The translations under genes and the position numbers were made by a program. Below the pieces are notes generated by a model. That model was not told where the DNA came from, did no database searches, and worked only from the letters and a program-made list of their open reading frames with translations. Shown piece after piece: positions 1-9,544 of a DNA stretch of 44,622 bases (positions within the stretch are counted from its first letter, which is position 1; each line of letters begins with the position of its first letter). Source of the stretch: Alphaproteobacteria bacterium UBA3773 (GTDB lineage Bacteria; Pseudomonadota; Alphaproteobacteria; RF32; CAG-239); the NCBI GenBank assembly GCA_002372275.1, contig DFFP01000020.1, forward strand, positions 27,330 to 71,951, given 5' to 3'.

Positions 1-2454
1 TGTCGAAAGCGTATCAACAGGTGTCACAAGCGTATCAACAGGCGCAATAGGCATTCTTCTTAAAGCAGGTTTAAGAGGATCGATTGAGGCTTTAGGCTCA
101 TGTGTCACGACTTTATCACCTGTGGCCCAGCGATGATGACCGATACCCTTACCGCAATCTGCATCTGTACCATATCCGCCGATATATCTGTTACCGGTTC
201 CGTTTTCCGGTCTTAAATAATCATAATTGGAATTGACGTGCTGTCTGACTAAATCGGCTGCGCCTTGAATATAGCGTTCATCCGGATGACATCCCATAAT
301 CATGGCTTGCAATGCTTCAATTTGCGGACCGTTAACGTAAGCTACTCTGTTGCCGACCAAAGCGTTACAAACAGCCTGTCTTGTAGCAAGCGGAATATCC
401 GAATACGATTTTTCAAGTTCCGATAAAACTTCTTGTTTGCTTGAATATGTGTAGTCCTGCATATCTTCTGCAAAAGCAGCAATTTTATCTTCAGACCAAT
501 TGTTTTTGAAAAATGACATTTTTGAAAATTCATTATTCAAATGATCTGCACCGGTATCAATGTTATCTAAAAATCCACCGCCGATATTTGTTGCTTTGGC
601 ATGGAATGCAATCATACGGTTTGCATCATACAAAACTTGCTCTTCGGTCAAACCGGGGAACTTGTCCATATGCTGATGAATATTGGTATAAATCAAATCC
701 ATATATTGTGCATCCGTCATACCGGCCTCGCGAGCGAGCGGACCAAACACACCGGGGGATGTCCTGACAAGTGTGTTAAATTGCTTTTGCGTTAAACCGG
801 TTTTAGGCGAATATTGATCCGGAAAATCAAGCATATGAGGTGTTTCTTCTGGAGAACCTGTCACAAGATTGACAATCTTATTAAACTCTTGTTCAGAACT
901 ACCCGGAACATAACCTCCAGCCGAAGCAGAAGCAAGAGTATCTCCCGGCATAGCGGCTTTTGCTGTATCTACCTGTGGAACAAGAGGTGTTTCTGCAGTC
1001 GAGCTCACGGCATTTGTATCCATATCCACCAAACCGGTTGTAATACCACCGAGTATAAGTGAAGACATACCGGATAATGCCGTGACTTGAGCATTGGCCT
1101 GCGCCACCGGATCATAAGGACGCGTCAATGATGTAAGACTTGCATCAACAAGCTGTCCGACAGCCGGTGCACCGATACGAGCCATTTTACCGGCAGTTAA
1201 GCCTGCAACAACACCGGTTGCCCCCATTCCTGCAACAAGAGGTAACGCAGCAGCTGCCACACCACCTAAAACGGTTGAAACAGCACCTTGCGTTAAATAT
1301 GAACCGAGACGATCTTTGGATGTCACATTTTTCCATGCTAATCTACGTGCTTCTGCATTTGAAGGAACAGGCTTTCCTTCTCTTCTGGCATCATTTTGAA
1401 TTTTCATTCTCTCTGTATGAACCGGCCATACCCAACTGCCGGCAGCTATATAACCGCCTAAAGCACCCGCAACTGCCACAGGGTAGGCAGCAAAAAACAT
1501 CGGAAACGCCACAGCGACAGCCGCACCTGTTGCAATTTTATATTTATTATTTGCCCATGCTTCCTTAAAGAAATTTCTTGCCATTTGAACTTTTTCTTCA
1601 AAAGGTTTATCTTTAGCATTTTTAATGGCTTCATCTATTTTGGAAAGGTTAAGTTTAAATCCGTCTGTAATGGTTTGTAAATAACCTTTAGCCTCACCTT
1701 TACTTTTGTCGGCTCTAGCTTGCATTTTATCAACGAAAATGCCTGTTTGCGCCTGTGAAGCACCGAGTGATGTTGCAACCGCACTTGTTCTGACAGTGAC
1801 TTTCTTTTTTCCTTCTATAAGATGCCCTAACACATCACGTGCTTTTTTCGAGTTTCTTATGACCCAATTTTTAAAGGATTTCGTGTCTATTTTTGATTCT
1901 TTTTCATTCGGAGCTGTAATGGCAGAGGCCACACCGACACGCGCTAAATCAGTATAAAAGATGCTGTCAACGCGATCTTTATATATCCCCGCTTTATCAT
2001 TTTCTTCTGCAAAAGACTTATCACCGAGCAAACTGACATGCGCTTTCATTTGGGCAGCAGCAAACAAAAGTGACATATAATCATTTTGACGATCGGCATT
2101 TACAACCGAAGCCGGCTTTGTGTCATCTGTATCATTTAAGACCTCAACATTTGCCAAAAGCTTTTGATGTTCTTCCTGCGCTTTAAATTCTTCAAAGCTA
2201 TACTGAGCGGCAAGTCTTTCAATTTCTTGATAATTACTTGCCAACACTTCAGGAGCAACCGCATCTTTTTTAGGTTGCTTATCTTCTTTTGAGGCCATTA
2301 AATCAGAGCCGTATTTAACATAAGCCGCCCACAAACCCGGACAATTGGCTTTCAAAAAAGAACTCGCCTTTTCAAAATCCGTACTGTCCGGTGACATTTG
2401 CATCACAATACGCATCGCTTCTTCAACTGTCATTTCGTTTTTAACTTCTGCCAT
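1..2454 (-). CDS. Large protein of unknown function, C-terminus cut by window edge
   Basis: An open frame without a stop runs from ATG at 2454 (GGAG about 9 bases upstream) off the left edge, giving 818 visible residues starting MAEVKNEMTVEEAMRIVMQM. I do not recognise the family. The first ~290 residues look soluble, charged and helical. Three Gly/Ala-rich hydrophobic stretches follow, around residues 305-345, 388-422 and 457-475, and could be membrane-inserting or glycine-zipper helices. The rest is soluble again. At the visible end the motif TPVDTL is repeated in tandem (positions 1-55), so a Pro/Thr repeat tail may continue outside. It is transcribed divergently from queA and no neighbour explains it. 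A secreted effector, a phage structural protein or a membrane-active factor are all possible. The reading frame is secure; the function is unknown. Confidence 0.85.
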   Translation of the reverse strand, partial: MAEVKNEMTVEEAMRIVMQMSPDSTDFEKASSFLKANCPGLWAAYVKYGSDLMASKEDKQPKKDAVAPEVLASNYQEIERLAAQYSFEEFKAQEEHQKLLANVEVLNDTDDTKPASVVNADRQNDYMSLLFAAAQMKAHVSLLGDKSFAEENDKAGIYKDRVDSIFYTDLARVGVASAITAPNEKESKIDTKSFKNWVIRNSKKARDVLGHLIEGKKKVTVRTSAVATSLGASQAQTGIFVDKMQARADKSKGEAKGYLQTITDGFKLNLSKIDEAIKNAKDKPFEEKVQMARNFFKEAWANNKYKIATGAAVAVAFPMFFAAYPVAVAGALGGYIAAGSWVWPVHTERMKIQNDARREGKPVPSNAEARRLAWKNVTSKDRLGSYLTQGAVSTVLGGVAAAALPLVAGMGATGVVAGLTAGKMARIGAPAVGQLVDASLTSLTRPYDPVAQANAQVTALSGMSSLILGGITTGLVDMDTNAVSSTAETPLVPQVDTAKAAMPGDTLASASAGGYVPGSSEQEFNKIVNLVTGSPEETPHMLDFPDQYSPKTGLTQKQFNTLVRTSPGVFGPLAREAGMTDAQYMDLIYTNIHQHMDKFPGLTEEQVLYDANRMIAFHAKATNIGGGFLDNIDTGADHLNNEFSKMSFFKNNWSEDKIAAFAEDMQDYTYSSKQEVLSELEKSYSDIPLATRQAVCNALVGNRVAYVNGPQIEALQAMIMGCHPDERYIQGAADLVRQHVNSNYDYLRPENGTGNRYIGGYGTDADCGKGIGHHRWATGDKVVTHEPKASIDPLKPALRRMPIAPVDTLVTPVDTLST

Positions 2455-2600
2455 TTTTTAAATCTCCAAAAAACTTTTTAATGAAATATGTGGGTAATAT
2501 ACACCGATTCTCGAGTCAAATCAAGAACTTTTTTTGACAAAATAAATTTTTTTGTGAAAAATCAGTATAAAACAATAATCGAAGAACAGGGAATTTTCCC

Positions 2601-2629
2601 TTGCTTTGCGTGGCATTATACATTATAAG
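2601..2629 (+). promoter_or_regulatory. Candidate sigma70 promoter of queA
   Basis: TTGCTT at 2601-2606 and TATAAG at 2624-2629 are 17 bases apart, with queA starting 36 bases after the -10. The 211-base gap between the two divergent genes otherwise shows only AT-rich runs. Confidence 0.45.
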
Positions 2630-2665
2630 TCGCAATATGTAAAGCCCTTTTTATAGGATAAAAAA

Positions 2666-3748
2666 ATGCGTGTTGACTTATTTGATTTTGATTTAGACAA
2701 AGATTTAATTGCCAAAGAACCGGCCAGACCCCGTGACCATTCAAGACTCTTGGATTTATCCGACGGCAAACAAATAATTGATCGTCATTTTTACGACTTA
2801 CCTCAAGTCTTACAAAAAGGTGATCTTTTAGTCTTTAATGACACAAAAGTCATTCCGGCGCGTTTATATGGCGCCCATAACAATGCTTTAGTTGAAGTCA
2901 CGCTTTATCACCCCGAAACCGGGCTCACATGGTGGAGTTTTATCAAAAATTCCAAGCGCTTAAGCGAAAATGATGAAATCACATTTTACACTTCTGAAAT
3001 TTCGGTCGAATCCTCATCATTTAAGGCGCGCGTTCTTAAAAAAGATGAAACGGATGGTGTATTGCTTGAATTTTTATGTGCCGTTGATTCGCTTTCTGAA
3101 TATCTTCAAAAATATGGAGCAATGCCGCTTCCGCCCTATATTAAGCGCGATAAACCTCTGAAAGGTCTTTGGAATCCTTATAACGATAAAGAAGATTATC
3201 AAACGGTCTATGCCAAACACGAAGGTGCCGTCGCCGCTCCGACTGCCGGCCTGCATTTTACGCAAAATGTTATAGACGCGCTTGATCAAAAAGGAATTGA
3301 GAGGGTCTTTTTAACCTTGCATGTCGGTGCCGGAACGTTTTTACCCGTCAAAACAGAAAACACCGAAGACCATAAAATGCATGCGGAATATGGTGTGATT
3401 ACCCCTGATGCAGCTTCTGCCATCAATCAAGCCAAAGCTGAAGGACGCCGCATTATTGCCGTTGGCACAACATCTGTTCGCTTGCTCGAATCAGCAGCAG
3501 ATGACAAAGGAATCGTCCATCCTTTTCAAGGTGAAACAAATATTTTTATTACACCGGGCTATAAATTTAAGGTCATCGATATGATCATCACCAATTTTCA
3601 CCTGCCGAAATCCACTCTTTTCATGCTCATTTGTGCTATTGCAGGAACTGATTTAATGAAACAGGCTTATGCACACGCCATAGAAAAAAAATATCGTTTT
3701 TATTCTTACGGTGACAGCTCTATTTTAAAGTGCGTCAACAAAATTTAA
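2666..3748 (+). CDS. queA: S-adenosylmethionine:tRNA ribosyltransferase-isomerase QueA
   Basis: QueA transfers and isomerises the ribosyl moiety of SAM onto preQ1 at tRNA position 34, giving epoxyqueuosine. The 360-residue protein has the family's usual length and landmarks: N-terminal DLFDFDLDKDLIAKEPARPR, then LLVFNDTKVIPARLYG near residue 55, GAVAAPTAGLHFT near 190, LHVGAGTFLPVKTE near 218, and the C-terminal TNFHLPKSTLFMLICA and YSYGD segments. ATG is preceded by TAGGA. It stands first on the plus strand, 57 bases before a membrane protein it may be cotranscribed with. It is cytoplasmic. No preQ1 riboswitch was found in front of it. The assignment is secure. Confidence 0.97.
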   Translation: MRVDLFDFDLDKDLIAKEPARPRDHSRLLDLSDGKQIIDRHFYDLPQVLQKGDLLVFNDTKVIPARLYGAHNNALVEVTLYHPETGLTWWSFIKNSKRLSENDEITFYTSEISVESSSFKARVLKKDETDGVLLEFLCAVDSLSEYLQKYGAMPLPPYIKRDKPLKGLWNPYNDKEDYQTVYAKHEGAVAAPTAGLHFTQNVIDALDQKGIERVFLTLHVGAGTFLPVKTENTEDHKMHAEYGVITPDAASAINQAKAEGRRIIAVGTTSVRLLESAADDKGIVHPFQGETNIFITPGYKFKVIDMIITNFHLPKSTLFMLICAIAGTDLMKQAYAHAIEKKYRFYSYGDSSILKCVNKI

Positions 3749-3805
3749 ACTTTTTTGCATTATCATTCGATCTTGAAAAAGAAAAATGAAGGTCGTAGGT
3801 TTTAA

Positions 3806-5011
3806 TTGTTTCGTTTTTTATTTAAATCGCTGAATTTAATTCAAACGTCATATCTTCCGGCGCTGTGTTTTTTGCTATCCATGGCAATGGGGGCTTTATT
3901 TTTCCATACTCCGCCTTCCAAACTCGAAATATACAATCTTTTTTTTTACGGAACCTTTTTTTTCGGTCTTTGCTTTTCTCTTTTAATCAAAAATAACAAA
4001 AGTGCTCTTTTCCTTTTGCTTATCGTCATGCTTTACATTTCAGCAAACAAAACATACTCGCTTTCAGCTTTAGTCAATATTAAATTATGGCTGCTTATTA
4101 TCATCCCGTTAAATCTCTTGCTCATATTTCAGATGCCGGACAAAAATTTTTCTGTTTTCGGACCTCTCGTATTCTTTTTATTTGAGGGAACCCTTATTGA
4201 AAATCTTTATCTTTTGAATATTTTAGATTTACCTTTTATCTTTTCGCTTTTATCCGGTTTCTTTTGGGCCGGCGTATTTTGTTATATGCTCATCAAAATT
4301 TCTTATGCACCGACACTGACGGACAATTCTTTATTTTTCTCATCCATTCTTGTTTTCTTTGCACTTGCAAATTACAGCGAGCATTCATCACGAATTTTTT
4401 GTCTTGCAGGCGCTGCTTTCATGGTTGGATTATCGTCTGTCTTAGAGGCTGTATATTCATACTATAAAGATACCGTAACCGGTGTTTACTCCGTTCATTC
4501 ATTTAAAAAGCATGATAAAAATTCTAATAATCAATACGCCCAAAAGTCAAACAATGCGTACGGGAAAAAAGGATTTCCGCCAAAATATACGCTGACCTTT
4601 TTTTATATTGACAACTACAACAAAATCTTAAAAGTTTTTGGTCAAAAACAAACCGATATTTTAACAATGATGGTCTTAAAACGCATTGAAAAGCTTGAAT
4701 TGAACGCTTTAACATATAGACTAAAACCAAGTGAGTTTTGTTTTGTCTTTTCAGATTTAGATGTTAAAGAAGCTTATGAAAAAATGGAAGAAGTTCGTCG
4801 CTTAATTGCCGGAACGGAATTTGTCTTACCTTCTCAAAAAATCGTCAAAATCACCATTACACCGGCCGTTTCCGAAAAACGCCGCAGTGATAAAAATGCC
4901 GAAGAAGTCTTAAACCGTATGTATGAGATGTTTTATCCGCGCTATCGCTTTACACAAAACATGACATTTTGCGAAGAAATTGAAAAAACAAAAAAATACC
5001 GCCGGGTTTAA
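3806..5011 (+). CDS. Membrane protein with degenerate GGDEF domain
   Basis: A 401-residue protein starting at TTG (GTAGGT about 6 bases upstream). Residues ~8-225 hold about seven hydrophobic membrane segments. Residues ~253-395 follow the GGDEF fold: FFYIDNYNKILKVFGQKQTD matches the metal-binding DIDxFKxINDxxGHxxGD region, RLKPSEFCFVFS stands where RxGGDEF is expected, and RYRFTQN matches the terminal KxxGRN. The signature GGDEF has become KPSEF, and the nucleotide- and metal-binding residues are largely lost. Diguanylate cyclase activity is therefore unlikely. It may be a regulatory or c-di-GMP-independent dimerisation module, with the membrane part as sensor. It overlaps the end of convergent lgt by 4 bases. 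The domain call is an inference from motif spacing. Confidence 0.75.
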   Translation: MFRFLFKSLNLIQTSYLPALCFLLSMAMGALFFHTPPSKLEIYNLFFYGTFFFGLCFSLLIKNNKSALFLLLIVMLYISANKTYSLSALVNIKLWLLIIIPLNLLLIFQMPDKNFSVFGPLVFFLFEGTLIENLYLLNILDLPFIFSLLSGFFWAGVFCYMLIKISYAPTLTDNSLFFSSILVFFALANYSEHSSRIFCLAGAAFMVGLSSVLEAVYSYYKDTVTGVYSVHSFKKHDKNSNNQYAQKSNNAYGKKGFPPKYTLTFFYIDNYNKILKVFGQKQTDILTMMVLKRIEKLELNALTYRLKPSEFCFVFSDLDVKEAYEKMEEVRRLIAGTEFVLPSQKIVKITITPAVSEKRRSDKNAEEVLNRMYEMFYPRYRFTQNMTFCEEIEKTKKYRRV

Positions 5012-5811
5012 AGCGTCTGTTTTTCTTTTTTAAATGCCCAAAGCATAATCAAAATACCGACAATAAGCACAGGAAGCGATAAACACTGTCCCATTGTTAT
5101 TTTCAAAAATAGAAATCCGAGTTGCTGATCGGGTTGTCTGAAACATTCAACAAACATTCTGCTTAAAGCATATAAAACCAAAAAAAGCCCTGAAACAACG
5201 CCTTGTTTTTGGCGAACAACCTCATAACGCCATAAAAAATTTAAAACCGCAAACATCATCACGCCTTCCAAAAGTGCCTCATAAATCTGCGAAGGATGAC
5301 GCGGCACAAAACCACCGTTTGGAAAACGAACCGCCCACGCGACATCTGTTGTTCTGCCCCACAATTCGTCATTTACAAAATTAGCAAGTCTTCCTAAAAA
5401 CAGACCGATTGGTGTATAGAGCGCCGCTAAATCAGATAACTTAAAAAACGAACATTTGATTTGCTTTGAACTGATAAATAACCCGACAATCGCCCCGACT
5501 AAACCGCCGTGAAAAGACATCCCGCCATGCCAAAGCGCAAAAATTTCCAAAGGATGGCTTAAAAAAAGCGAAAAGTTATAAAACAACACATAAAAAATAC
5601 GTCCGCCCAAAATAATGCCGATTGTGACATTAAATATTGTGTCATCTAAAGCTTTTTTTTCAATTCCGAGTTTATATTTTTTAATATCTCGCCCCATCAA
5701 ATACCATGCGGCTAAAATCCCAAATAAATATGCCAGTGAATACCAACGCACCTCAAAACCAAACAAATGAACCGCAACGGGCGAAATATCAGGATAAGCC
5801 AAACCGACCAT
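5008..5811 (-). CDS. lgt: Prolipoprotein diacylglyceryl transferase Lgt
   Basis: Lgt transfers diacylglycerol from phosphatidylglycerol to the lipobox cysteine of prolipoproteins in the inner membrane, the first step of lipoprotein maturation. The 267-residue protein has the usual seven-helix pattern. It shows the RWYSLAY segment after the first periplasmic loop, FHGGLVGA carrying the catalytic-region histidine, and the signature GRLANFVNDELWGR with RHPSQIYEA (residues ~130-175). ATG at 5811 has AAAGG upstream. It is convergent with and overlaps the degenerate GGDEF gene. The assignment is secure. Confidence 0.97.
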   Translation of the reverse strand: MVGLAYPDISPVAVHLFGFEVRWYSLAYLFGILAAWYLMGRDIKKYKLGIEKKALDDTIFNVTIGIILGGRIFYVLFYNFSLFLSHPLEIFALWHGGMSFHGGLVGAIVGLFISSKQIKCSFFKLSDLAALYTPIGLFLGRLANFVNDELWGRTTDVAWAVRFPNGGFVPRHPSQIYEALLEGVMMFAVLNFLWRYEVVRQKQGVVSGLFLVLYALSRMFVECFRQPDQQLGFLFLKITMGQCLSLPVLIVGILIMLWAFKKEKQTL

Positions 5812-6049
5812 ATCAAAGCCTTTTTTTCAAAAATTTACAAAATCTTTAAGAGTATATTAAAATTTCTTTTTTTTTCCACATGAAAAATAAATCTGTGAGC
5901 ATCAATTTTCTTAACTCATTGTTTTTTATAAAAATTATTTTTTTCGTTTTTTTTATTTTATTTTTTTGTTGCAAAATTATCAAGAGCCTCTTGCATGGAG
6001 CGACTCGCCTATATATGCTGACTTTCAGATAAACACAAAAGGATTTTTC

Positions 6050-6538
6050 ATGTTTTCAAGTGCCACACATCTTGCTTCAAACCCGATCGATTTTGTTGAA
6101 TCGGTTTTCGGCGCGAAAGCTTTTGAATTTGAGCGGAGGAGCTTAAATGAGATTGTGGTTGAAATTCAAGGCAAATGGACAAACATGCTTTTGTTTTTTT
6201 CCTGGGAAGAAAATCTCAAATGTTTTCAGCTGTCCTGTTTTATGGATATGCCTCAAATGTCTTGCTCGCCGGAACGTATGTTTGAACTTTTAGCGTTGAT
6301 TAACGAAGAACTTTGGCTCGGACATTTTTCTTACTGGGCGGAACGCAAAACCCCCGTATTCAAGCATACCGTTATTATGGACAACACGGATTTCAATTTT
6401 GAAAACAAGCTTTCCGAAATGATTCAAATCGCTTTAACGGAGTGTGAAAAATTTTACCCGATTTTTCAAGCCGTATTAACACAAAACATTTTACCGCGCC
6501 AAGCGCTTCAATCTTTAAGCGGCTATATATTGCAATAG
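6050..6538 (+). CDS. YbjN domain-containing protein
   Basis: A 162-residue soluble protein of the alphaproteobacterial YbjN family, whose fold resembles type III secretion chaperones; the biochemical role is not established. The family pattern NPIDFVESVFG, then EIQGKWTNMLLFFSWEE, LSCFMDMPQ and LLALINEELWLGHFSYW is clear. The frame extends upstream to TTG at 5966. ATG 6050 is preferred because AAAAGGA lies 7 bases before it and relatives have only a few residues before NPID. The 238 bases upstream are very T-rich, with no obvious promoter. The gene ends directly against the convergent ABC transporter, with no terminator between. Confidence 0.85.
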   Translation: MFSSATHLASNPIDFVESVFGAKAFEFERRSLNEIVVEIQGKWTNMLLFFSWEENLKCFQLSCFMDMPQMSCSPERMFELLALINEELWLGHFSYWAERKTPVFKHTVIMDNTDFNFENKLSEMIQIALTECEKFYPIFQAVLTQNILPRQALQSLSGYILQ

Positions 6539-8305
6539 TTAATTGTTTTTAAATTGCGCATTATAAAGGGCTTTGTATGCGCCGTTTTCTTTTTGGAGCA
6601 ATTCTTCGTGTGTTCCTTTTTCCACAATTTGCCCGTCGTTAATCACCAAAATCATCTCGGCATTTTTAATGGTTGAAAGTCTGTGTGCAATCACAAAAAC
6701 CGTTCGATTCTTCATCAAATTTTCGATTGCTTTTTGAACCACGGCCTCCGACTTATTGTCAAGGGCCGATGTGGCTTCATCCAAAATCACGATCGGTGCA
6801 TCTTTAATCAAGGCTCTTGCGATTGCAATACGCTGTTTTTGACCGCCCGAAAGAAGTGTTCCGCGCTCACCGATTTGCGTATCCAATCCATCTTTGAGAC
6901 CTGCCACAAAATCATCCAAATAAACGAGCTTTAAAACTCTTTCAATGTCTTGATTTGTTGCATCCGGACGCCCTGATAAAATATTATCTCTGATTGTTCC
7001 CGAAAACAAAAAATTATCCTGAAAAACAACAGCGATATTGTCTCTTAAAGATTTCAAGGTATAATCTCTGATGTCCACCCCATCAATTAAAATAGCGCCT
7101 TGCGTGACATCATAAAAACGCGGCAACAAATTGACGAGTGTTGTTTTTCCGCCGCCAGAATTGCCGACAATAGCCACATTCGAGCATGCTTTGACGCAAA
7201 TATTGATATTTTTCAAAACAGGGACATTCTCGCGGTATTCAAAAGAAACATTCTTAAATTCGATATATTTTTTTATTTTTTCTAGAACAATGGCATTTTC
7301 TTTATCTTTAATTTTGGGTTCAATATTTAAAATTTCGACCAAACGTTCAATGGCTAAAAACGAAATTTGAACATTATTAAAACTTTTGCCGATACTTTTA
7401 ACGGGCGTATAAAGTAAAATGAGCGCCGTGATAAACGAAACGAAATTTCCGGGCGTAATGGCCCCTTGAACAATAAGCGAGCTACCATACCAAATCACGG
7501 CGCCGATTCCGGCCGAAACAACCACATGCATCAGTGGCGTCATCCATGCCGTTTTTTGCACCATTTTAATACCGAGCTTAAAAAGAACAATCAAAGCATC
7601 ATCAAACTTTCGATACATGTACCCTTGTAAATTATAGCCGGCAATAGTTTTATTCCCGCTGTATGTTTCATTATAATTGCTATAAATTTTCGTTGCTTCC
7701 AATACGCTTTTTTGAATGGTCTTTTTAATCCGACGTTTGACCGTTGAAAGCGGCAAAAGAGCCAAAAACATCACGGTAATGGCAATAATGGCAAGTTGCC
7801 ACGAGTTATAAATCAGCACACAAACGAGCGAGAATGATGAAAAAAACTTTTCGATAAAAATTCTTAAATTATCCAAGAGCCCCGTACATGCCGTATCACA
7901 ATCGGCCGAAAATCGTTGCAAAATGACGCCCGATTCATGCCCATCGAAGAATGATGTTTCCATTTTCATCAATTTTTTAAAAAGATGTCGTTTCAAATCC
8001 TGATTGATTTTTAAGGCCACCCACGTATTCAAATATGTTGCCAAATAGTTCAACATTCCTTGCATCGAGGTAAAAGCAATAATCAAAAACGGAATATAAA
8101 ACGGTGCACGTTCCGATTTTTCAATCATCACAACATCCATATACGGCTTTAAGGCAAGCGCAATCACCGAGTCAAGCGCTCCGATCGGAATCGAAACCAA
8201 AACAGCCAATATAGCTCTGAAAAGATAGGGCTTAATAAACGGCCACATCATCTGATAATGTTCATGAAATTTCATTTTAAGCTCTATCGGCTCATGTTTC
8301 GACAT
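6539..8305 (-). CDS. MsbA-type ABC exporter (fused permease and ATPase)
   Basis: A 588-residue half-transporter, expected to work as a homodimer in the inner membrane. Residues ~25-310 form the six-helix type I exporter domain. Residues ~350-580 are the nucleotide-binding domain, with Walker A GNSGGGKTT, Q-loop VVFQDN, signature LLSGGQKQRIAIARAL, Walker B IVILDEATSALD and the switch histidine in IAHRLST. All ATPase residues are intact. Length and overall pattern suit the MsbA group that flips lipid A-core or other lipid-linked substrates, but the substrate cannot be read from sequence. It lies 12 bases after the DUF1294 gene, so the two are probably one transcript. AAGGAAAG precedes ATG. Confidence 0.9.
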   Translation of the reverse strand: MSKHEPIELKMKFHEHYQMMWPFIKPYLFRAILAVLVSIPIGALDSVIALALKPYMDVVMIEKSERAPFYIPFLIIAFTSMQGMLNYLATYLNTWVALKINQDLKRHLFKKLMKMETSFFDGHESGVILQRFSADCDTACTGLLDNLRIFIEKFFSSFSLVCVLIYNSWQLAIIAITVMFLALLPLSTVKRRIKKTIQKSVLEATKIYSNYNETYSGNKTIAGYNLQGYMYRKFDDALIVLFKLGIKMVQKTAWMTPLMHVVVSAGIGAVIWYGSSLIVQGAITPGNFVSFITALILLYTPVKSIGKSFNNVQISFLAIERLVEILNIEPKIKDKENAIVLEKIKKYIEFKNVSFEYRENVPVLKNINICVKACSNVAIVGNSGGGKTTLVNLLPRFYDVTQGAILIDGVDIRDYTLKSLRDNIAVVFQDNFLFSGTIRDNILSGRPDATNQDIERVLKLVYLDDFVAGLKDGLDTQIGERGTLLSGGQKQRIAIARALIKDAPIVILDEATSALDNKSEAVVQKAIENLMKNRTVFVIAHRLSTIKNAEMILVINDGQIVEKGTHEELLQKENGAYKALYNAQFKNN

Positions 8306-8317
8306 CGATAACTTTCC

Positions 8318-8755
8318 TTAAATACGTACTAAAAACTGAACAGCATAATAAACAATAACGGCCTGAATGGCAAGCACAAAGAAAAACGCCAGCCGAAAGC
8401 TTGTTTTTTTCGTTTTATGATGAAACATTTTTTGTGCCAAAAAAGCCCCCGGCGTGCCGCCTAAAAGTTCCAAAAGATGCAACTGCAATTCCGGCACGCG
8501 CCATGCATGTTTTTGTGCGGCTCTTTTATCAACGCCGTATGCCATAACGGTCATTAAATTGATAAACACAATATGAAAGGGCAAAAAAATGACATAACTA
8601 GGTGTTGAAAAGGGGCGATAACGCACCCCGAAATACTCACATAAAAAGGCGCTTGCCATCATCAGTGCAAAATAAATCAAAAAAAATGCATTTTTCTGAA
8701 GCGGTTTAATCAGCAACAGCAAAGCAATTAAAATCACAAAAAACGTCACAAGCAT
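8318..8755 (-). CDS. DUF1294 family membrane protein
   Basis: A 145-residue integral membrane protein with four hydrophobic segments. The C-terminal half carries the DUF1294 pattern: YGVDKRAA, RVPE, LLGGTPGAFLAQ and HKTKKTSFR. The family's function is unknown. It is the first gene of a probable two-gene transcript with the ABC exporter. The 90 bases upstream, separating it from the sirtuin gene, are AT-rich with no clear terminator. Confidence 0.88.
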   Translation of the reverse strand: MLVTFFVILIALLLLIKPLQKNAFFLIYFALMMASAFLCEYFGVRYRPFSTPSYVIFLPFHIVFINLMTVMAYGVDKRAAQKHAWRVPELQLHLLELLGGTPGAFLAQKMFHHKTKKTSFRLAFFFVLAIQAVIVYYAVQFLVRI

Positions 8756-8845
8756 ATTTATTTCTCTTTTATTTTCAAACGGAACTTATCTTAAATATAA
8801 ATCACATCAACATCAAATAAAAACATATTTCCATTTTTTACAAAT

Positions 8846-9544
8846 TTATTTTTTACTCAAATCTGCCAAAAATTCAGGCAAAGTCTCACCGGCTTTACCC
8901 AAAATCTGCTTGTCAAAAAAGAAATTATTTTCTGTGTTATCTAAATTAAACAAATAAGTTTTGGCCCCATAATACTTGGCTGTTTGCACAAATCCGGCTG
9001 CCGGATACACCACGCCCGATGTTCCGACTGCTATAAACACATCACATTGCTGAAGCATTTTTTCGACCTTGTCCATATACATCGGCATCTCGCCGAAAAA
9101 AACGATATTTGGTTTTAACACATTTATTTGCCCGCATTTTTTGCAAGGCATATTAAAATGAAAATCACCTTTTCTCTTTTCTATATGTCCGCAATTTAAG
9201 CAAACACACTCATCGATGCGTCCGTGAATGTGATAAATATTTTCGCTTTTGGCTTTTTCGTGGAGCAAATCCACATTTTGAGTCACAACATCAATTTGTA
9301 AATCTTTTCTTTCCTGTTGAAATTTTGTAATTGCTAAATGCGCTTCATTTGGCTCTGCTTTTTGAACTTTTAAAAACAGATTATTATAAAACGTATGCAC
9401 AAGCTCCGGATTTTTTTCAAAGCCCTCGATTGAGGCCACATCTTCCACTTTATAATTATCCCACAGACCGTCTGAGCCTCTGAAAGTTGCAAGCCCTGAT
9501 TCGGCAGAAATCCCTGCCCCCGTTAAAATCACAATATTTTTCAT
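8846..9544 (-). CDS. cobB: NAD-dependent protein deacylase (sirtuin, CobB type)
   Basis: A 232-residue class III sirtuin that removes acyl groups from lysines using NAD+, releasing nicotinamide and O-acyl-ADP-ribose. The NAD-binding motif GAGISAESGLATFRG is at residues ~9-23, QNVDLLH at ~100, the catalytic histidine in HGRIDE near 125, and a zinc knuckle with cysteines in CVCLNCG and CKKCG. IVFFGEMP and GTSGVVYPA follow. It overlaps the GNAT gene by 4 bases (ATGA) and is last in the xseA-uppP-Nudix-GNAT operon. Pairing with an acetyltransferase suggests opposing acylation enzymes, but that is inference. Confidence 0.94.
   Translation of the reverse strand: MKNIVILTGAGISAESGLATFRGSDGLWDNYKVEDVASIEGFEKNPELVHTFYNNLFLKVQKAEPNEAHLAITKFQQERKDLQIDVVTQNVDLLHEKAKSENIYHIHGRIDECVCLNCGHIEKRKGDFHFNMPCKKCGQINVLKPNIVFFGEMPMYMDKVEKMLQQCDVFIAVGTSGVVYPAAGFVQTAKYYGAKTYLFNLDNTENNFFFDKQILGKAGETLPEFLADLSKK

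Noticed and set aside
2534..2571. TTGACA plus TATAAA as queA promoter
   Set aside because: The spacer is 26 bases, too long. The 17-base pair at 2601-2629 is a better candidate.
5966..6049. N-terminal extension of the YbjN gene from TTG 5966
   Set aside because: ATG 6050 has AAAAGGA at correct spacing and matches the family N-terminus.
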